Shown one piece after another: positions 60,141-64,000 of a DNA stretch of 64,000 bases. The stretch is from Scandinavium manionii. Its GTDB lineage: Bacteria > Pseudomonadota > Gammaproteobacteria > Enterobacterales > Enterobacteriaceae. Below the pieces are notes generated by a model. The model was not told the DNA's origin. It did no database searches and worked only from the letters and a program-made list of their open reading frames with translations. The translations under genes and the position numbers were made by a program. The stretch's first letter is position 1. Each line of letters opens with the position of its first letter. The stretch lies in contig NZ_JALIGC010000032.1 in assembly GCF_024764775.1 (NCBI RefSeq), positions 1 to 64,000 of the forward strand, read 5' to 3'.

Positions 60141-61193
60141 ATGGTCTTTAAAATCGCAAGCTCCCCATACACCCACAACCATCGCCAGACCTCGCGCATT
60201 ATGCTGTTGGTTCTGTTGGCGACCGTGCCGGGGATCGCCGTTCAGACCTGGTTTTTCGGCTGGGGTACGCTGGTGCAAATCCTTATCGCGAGCGTCACTG
60301 CCTGGGTAGCAGAAGCCGCCATTCTGCGTCTGCGCAAACAAGAAATAGGTAAAACGTTGGGCGACAATTCCGCCCTGCTCACCGGGCTGCTGTTGGCTAT
60401 CAGTATTCCGTCGTTGGCGCCGTGGTGGATGGTGGTACTTGGCACGGCCTTCGCGGTGATTATCGCCAAACAGCTTTATGGCGGCCTGGGCAATAACCCG
60501 TTTAACCCGGCAATGATTGGTTACGTGGTGCTGCTGATTTCCTTCCCGGTGCAGATGACGTCCTGGTTGCCGCCGCAGGAAATCGCGATTAATACGCCGA
60601 CTCTGATGGATACCCTGCAGATTATCCTCAGCGGACATACCGCCACCGGAACCGATATCAACGCACTGCGGGTTGGTGTTGACGGCATCAGCCAGGCGAC
60701 ACCGCTGGACACCTTCAAAACCTCGCTGCACGCAGGCCACAGCGTTAATGACATTCTACATTCCACGATTTATCGCGGCGCGCTGGCGGGCATTGGTTGG
60801 CAGTGGGTGAATGTTGCCTATCTGGCGGGCGGCCTGTTTCTGCTGTGGCAACGGGCCATTCGCTGGCATATTCCGGTGAGTTTCCTGGTGACGCTCACCG
60901 TCTGCGCCACGCTCGGCTGGGCATTCTCGCCAGAGTCGTTGGCTTCCCCACAGCTGCATATTTTGTCCGGCGCGACGATGCTCGGCGCGTTCTTTATTCT
61001 GACCGACCCGGTGACCGCCTCCACGACCAATCGTGGTCGCCTGCTCTACGGCGCACTGGCTGGTGTGCTGGTATGGCTGATTCGTAGCTTCGGCGGTTAT
61101 CCAGACGGCGTGGCCTTTGCGACGCTGTTAGCCAACATTACCGTGCCGCTGATCGACTATTACACGCGTCCGCGCGTTTATGGACACCGCTGA
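60141..61193 (+). CDS. rsxD: electron transport complex subunit RsxD
   Basis: Membrane subunit with covalent FMN. The 350 residues form about nine to ten helices; T187 in SQATPLD is the flavin-attachment threonine. LGNNPFNPAMIGYVVLL is typical of the NqrB/RnfD family. It directly follows the rsxC stop. Confidence 0.96.
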   Translation: MVFKIASSPYTHNHRQTSRIMLLVLLATVPGIAVQTWFFGWGTLVQILIASVTAWVAEAAILRLRKQEIGKTLGDNSALLTGLLLAISIPSLAPWWMVVLGTAFAVIIAKQLYGGLGNNPFNPAMIGYVVLLISFPVQMTSWLPPQEIAINTPTLMDTLQIILSGHTATGTDINALRVGVDGISQATPLDTFKTSLHAGHSVNDILHSTIYRGALAGIGWQWVNVAYLAGGLFLLWQRAIRWHIPVSFLVTLTVCATLGWAFSPESLASPQLHILSGATMLGAFFILTDPVTASTTNRGRLLYGALAGVLVWLIRSFGGYPDGVAFATLLANITVPLIDYYTRPRVYGHR

Positions 61194-61201
61194 GAACGAC
61201 C

Positions 61202-61822
61202 ATGCTGACGACGATTCGCAAACACGGCATCACGCTGGCCCTTTTCGCCGCCGGTGCCACAGGAACCACGGCCATCATTAATCAGATGACCAAAAGCACC
61301 ATTGATAGCCAGTCGGCCAGGCAGCAAATGGCGCTGTTCGATCAAGTGGTGCCGCAGGGAAGCTATAATAACGACCTGCTGAAAAGCTGTTATGTGCTGG
61401 ACGCCCCAGCGTTAGGGAAAGGCAGCCATAAGATTTATATCGCCCGTAAAGACGACGTGCCGGTCACCGTGGTGATGGAAGCCACTGCGCCCGACGGGTA
61501 TTCCGGTGCCATTCAGCTTCTGGTTGGGGCCGATTTTAGCGGAACCGTACTCGGTTCTCGCGTGACCCAGCACCATGAAACACCGGGCCTGGGTGATAAA
61601 ATCGAGCTGCGCCATTCCGACTGGATCACCCGTTTTGCCGGTAAAATCATTCACGGCGATAATGACAGCCAGTGGGCGGTGAAGAAAGACGGCGGTGAAT
61701 TCGATCAGTTTACCGGTGCTACCATTACGCCTCGCGCGGTGGTGAACGCAGTAAAACGCGCCGGACTTTTTGCCGAGACGCTGCCGCAGCAGATCAACGA
61801 ACTTAGCCCCTGTGAAGAGTAA
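61202..61822 (+). CDS. rsxG: electron transport complex subunit RsxG
   Basis: Periplasmic FMN-carrying subunit anchored by one N-terminal helix. The 206 residues contain the flavin site TGATITPR with T174 as the attachment residue, and the HHETPGLGDKI segment of the NqrC/RnfG family. Eight bases after rsxD. Confidence 0.96.
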   Translation: MLTTIRKHGITLALFAAGATGTTAIINQMTKSTIDSQSARQQMALFDQVVPQGSYNNDLLKSCYVLDAPALGKGSHKIYIARKDDVPVTVVMEATAPDGYSGAIQLLVGADFSGTVLGSRVTQHHETPGLGDKIELRHSDWITRFAGKIIHGDNDSQWAVKKDGGEFDQFTGATITPRAVVNAVKRAGLFAETLPQQINELSPCEE

Positions 61823-61825
61823 ATC

Positions 61826-62530
61826 ATGAGTGAAATCAAAGACGTTATTGTTCAGGGATTATGGAAAAACAACTCCTCGCTGGTGCAGCTGTTAGGGCTG
61901 TGTCCGCTGCTGGCGGTGACCTCCACGGCAACCAACGCCCTTGGCCTGGGGCTGGCGACCACGCTGGTGCTGACCCTGACCAACCTGTTTGTCTCCTTGC
62001 TTCGCCGCTGGACACCGCCTGAAATCCGTATTCCGATTTACGTGATGATCATCGCCTCGGTGGTGAGCTCAGTGCAGATGCTGATCAACGCTTACGCATT
62101 CGGCCTGTACCAGTCGCTGGGCATTTTCATCCCACTGATTGTGACCAACTGTATTGTCGTTGGCCGCGCCGAAGCCTTCGCGGCAAAGCAAGGTCCGATG
62201 CTGTCCGCGCTGGACGGATTCGCCATCGGGATGGGTGCCACCTGCGCGATGTTTGTTCTTGGCTCCATCCGTGAAATTCTCGGCAACGGTACACTCTTTG
62301 ACGGCGCAGATGGCCTGCTGGGCAGTTGGGCCAAAGTGCTACGCATTGAAGTGTTCCACACCGATACGCCGTTCCTGCTGGCGATGCTGCCACCGGGTGC
62401 GTTTATTGGACTCGGTATGCTGTTGGCAGGGAAATACGTTATCGACCAGCGTATGAAGCAGAAGGCCACAAGTTTGCGTAATCATTGCGAAGTTGTGCCG
62501 GACGTCAAAATCACGACAGGGAAAGCCTAA
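61826..62530 (+). CDS. rsxE: electron transport complex subunit RsxE
   Basis: Membrane subunit related to RsxA (NqrD/RnfE family), 234 residues and six helices. The SLVQLLGLCPLLAVT and VTNCIVVGRAEAFA stretches mirror those of RsxA. Its stop shares one base with the nth start. Confidence 0.96.
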   Translation: MSEIKDVIVQGLWKNNSSLVQLLGLCPLLAVTSTATNALGLGLATTLVLTLTNLFVSLLRRWTPPEIRIPIYVMIIASVVSSVQMLINAYAFGLYQSLGIFIPLIVTNCIVVGRAEAFAAKQGPMLSALDGFAIGMGATCAMFVLGSIREILGNGTLFDGADGLLGSWAKVLRIEVFHTDTPFLLAMLPPGAFIGLGMLLAGKYVIDQRMKQKATSLRNHCEVVPDVKITTGKA

Positions 62531-63165
62531 TGAATAAAGAGAAGCGTCTTGAGATCCTCCGCCGGTTACGGGACAACGACCCGCACCCGACCACGGAACT
62601 TAATTTCACCAGCCCGTTCGAGCTGCTGATTGCGGTGCTGCTTTCCGCGCAGGCGACGGACGTCAGCGTCAATAAGGCCACGGCGAAGCTGTATCCGGTG
62701 GCGAACACCCCGGAAGCAATGCTGGCACTTGGCGTTGACGGTGTGAAAGAGTACATCAAGACTATTGGCCTGTTTAACAGCAAGGCCGAGAATGTGATTA
62801 AGACCTGCCGCATTCTGATTGAGCAGCACGGCAGCGTGGTGCCGGAGGACCGTGCCGCACTGGAAGCCCTGCCCGGTGTAGGACGCAAAACCGCGAATGT
62901 GGTACTGAACACCGCATTTGGCTGGCCAACCATCGCCGTAGACACCCACATCTTCCGCGTCTGCAACCGTACCCACTTCGCGCCTGGCAAAAACGTCGAA
63001 CAGGTAGAAGAGAAACTGCTGAAAGTGGTGCCTGCCGAATTTAAAGTAGACTGCCACCACTGGTTGATTCTACACGGTCGCTATACCTGCATCGCTCGTA
63101 AGCCTCGCTGTGGCTCCTGCCTGATTGAAGACCTGTGCGAATTTAAAGAAAAAGTCGATAGCTGA
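62530..63165 (+). CDS. nth: endonuclease III
   Basis: DNA glycosylase and AP lyase for oxidised pyrimidines. The 211 residues match E. coli in length, with the helix-hairpin-helix LPGVGRKTANV, catalytic K120 and D138 and the [4Fe-4S] ligands at the C terminus (C-x6-C-x2-C-x5-C in CIARKPRCGSCLIEDLC). Coupled to rsxE by a TAATG overlap. Confidence 0.97.
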   Translation: MNKEKRLEILRRLRDNDPHPTTELNFTSPFELLIAVLLSAQATDVSVNKATAKLYPVANTPEAMLALGVDGVKEYIKTIGLFNSKAENVIKTCRILIEQHGSVVPEDRAALEALPGVGRKTANVVLNTAFGWPTIAVDTHIFRVCNRTHFAPGKNVEQVEEKLLKVVPAEFKVDCHHWLILHGRYTCIARKPRCGSCLIEDLCEFKEKVDS

Positions 63166-63183
63166 TCCTGATCCCGTTTTAAC

Positions 63184-63206
63184 GCCGTGTTGCCACACGG
63201 CTTTCC
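63184..63206 (+). terminator. terminator after nth
   Basis: GCCGTGT-TGCC-ACACGGC, a perfect seven-base stem with TTTCC after it, at the end of the rsx-nth operon. Confidence 0.8.
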
Positions 63207-63749
63207 TGCCTTCTGATTCACTCTCTAGCCAGCCAAAATCTAATGCATGATCCGGTCATTTATCGCTCTGGCAGGTTAATCGTTTTTTTCTCAACTAAAA
63301 TTTCTATACAAATGTGATACAGATCACATCGATAACATCATGTTACATCAATGTTATAAAAATGCTCGCAAGCCTTTGCTGATGAAGTGGTTAACTGTTT
63401 TTTAACCAGACATATCACCACTATTTTTCGGATTAATGGACCATATCACTGGGTGTAAAGCAAAACAGCAGAACATATCGCCTCTCAGGGCGCGGCAGGG
63501 CTATTTTTTAGTGAAAAAATCTGACGGAATCGAAACGGCGATGTTAAACGCTGAATAACATTTAGATGAACGGACGATTATAACGATCTCGTTATGTGTA
63601 ACAGAGTATTACAAACCCCTTGTGTGAACGTTCAGGATAGTGAACATTACCTCCCGTTTTCCCCTCCAAGAATAATTATAAGGCGGATGTCAAAACGAAC
63701 GTCACGCCCACCACCCCCGTTAATATGGGATGTAAAAAAAGAGGTATAT
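63207..63749. promoter_or_regulatory. long leader and control region of dtpA
   Basis: About 540 bases with no gene seen. A perfect CRP-type site lies at 63313. Most of the rest is AT-rich, with clusters such as TAACATCATGTTACATCAATGTTA. In enterobacteria dtpA is controlled by OmpR and other factors, so several binding sites are likely here. Confidence 0.6.
63313..63328 (+). promoter_or_regulatory. perfect CRP-consensus site
   Basis: TGTGATACAGATCACA has both half-sites TGTGA and TCACA with exact spacing, in an AT-rich context. It is over 400 bases before the dtpA start, so it may serve a distant promoter or an untested transcript. Confidence 0.8.
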
Positions 63750-64000
63750 GTGTCTACTGCAAACAATAAACCAACTGAAGAAAGCGTAAGTCTCAACGCT
63801 TTCAAGCAACCTAAAGCGTTCTATCTCATATTCTCTATCGAACTTTGGGAACGTTTTGGCTATTACGGCCTTCAGGGCATCATGGCCGTCTACCTGGTGA
63901 AACAACTGGGTATGTCCGAATCGGACTCCATTACGCTGTTCTCCTCTTTCAGTGCGCTGGTATATGGTCTGGTCGCTGTCGGCGGCTGGCTGGGCGATAA
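63750..64000 (+). CDS. dtpA: di/tripeptide:proton symporter DtpA, N-terminal part
   Basis: POT-family peptide importer (TppB, YdgR). Only the first 83 codons are in the window. It starts with GTG at 63750 behind an AGAGGT site, as in E. coli. The POT mark ELWERFGYYGLQG in helix 1 is present (E-x-x-E-R-F-x-Y-Y), which carries the proton-coupling residues; the second helix follows (SFSALVYGLVAVGGWLGD). The frame is open at the window edge. Confidence 0.96.
   Translation, partial: MSTANNKPTEESVSLNAFKQPKAFYLIFSIELWERFGYYGLQGIMAVYLVKQLGMSESDSITLFSSFSALVYGLVAVGGWLGD

Noticed and set aside
59522..60199. Alanine-rich repeat protein on the minus strand
   Set aside because: Antisense image of the rsxC tail; no signal peptide, ribosome site or independent conservation.
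58380..60740. Very long minus-strand frame (786 residues) opposite rsxC
   Set aside because: High-GC mirror of rsxC/rsxD codons; repeats in it are just the rsxC tandem repeat read backwards.

Overview
The window is chromosomal DNA of an Enterobacteriaceae species. Gene content and order follow the replication-terminus region of Escherichia coli (abgR-abgABT-ogt-fnr-uspE; pntAB-ydgH-ydgI-folM-ydgC-rstAB-Ter-tus-fumC-fumA-manA-ydgA-malI-malXY-add-ydgJ-blr-cnu-ydgK-rsxABCDGE-nth-dtpA). It also carries genes that E. coli K-12 lacks: a protocatechuate (pca) cluster, a second methionine aminopeptidase, a PQQ dehydrogenase with a metabolite transporter, and a lone GH1 glycosidase. This suggests the Enterobacter/Lelliottia/Leclercia/Klebsiella side of the family; I cannot fix the genus.

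Layout. 1-2.7 kb: the end of an IS903-type element cutting a mipA/ompV-like gene, followed closely by an omptin protease and an MFS transporter. 2.9-4.6 kb: umuDC under a perfect LexA box. 4.7-5.7 kb: a ParD-like ribbon-helix-helix protein overlapping an extra type I methionine aminopeptidase. 5.8-11.8 kb: pcaIJFBDC and divergent pcaR, with PcaR-like boxes between them. These take carboxymuconate to succinyl-CoA plus acetyl-CoA; protocatechuate dioxygenase (pcaGH) is not in the window. 11.8-18.2 kb: smrA, the small RNA mcaS, abgR and abgABT (p-aminobenzoyl-glutamate use). 18.2-21 kb: ogt, fnr, uspE and a YdiH-like small protein. 21-25.2 kb: MHS-family transporter and a membrane PQQ quinate/shikimate/glucose-type dehydrogenase; with pca they could form a quinate/shikimate catabolic route. 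25.3-28.6 kb: chemoreceptor with a sigma-28-like promoter, and frmRA (formaldehyde detoxification) without frmB. 28.6-30.3 kb: a poorly conserved, AT-richer stretch with small genes.

30.3-47.6 kb: leuE, pntAB transhydrogenase, envelope and transport genes, the RstAB two-component system, a Ter site with tus, both fumarase types, manA and ydgA. 47.6-54.2 kb: maltose-linked malI/malXY with two operators, add, ydgJ and the tiny blr gene. 54.3-64 kb: a 6-phospho-beta-glucosidase-like GH1 gene, the Hha-like regulator cnu, and the ydgK-rsxABCDGE-nth run whose RsxC carries six 32-residue tandem repeats, ending in the start of peptide transporter dtpA.

No tRNA, rRNA, CRISPR array or prophage was recognised. 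The best candidates for unfamiliar biology are the ParD-like/methionine aminopeptidase pair with its palindromic upstream region, and the accessory catabolic insertions.
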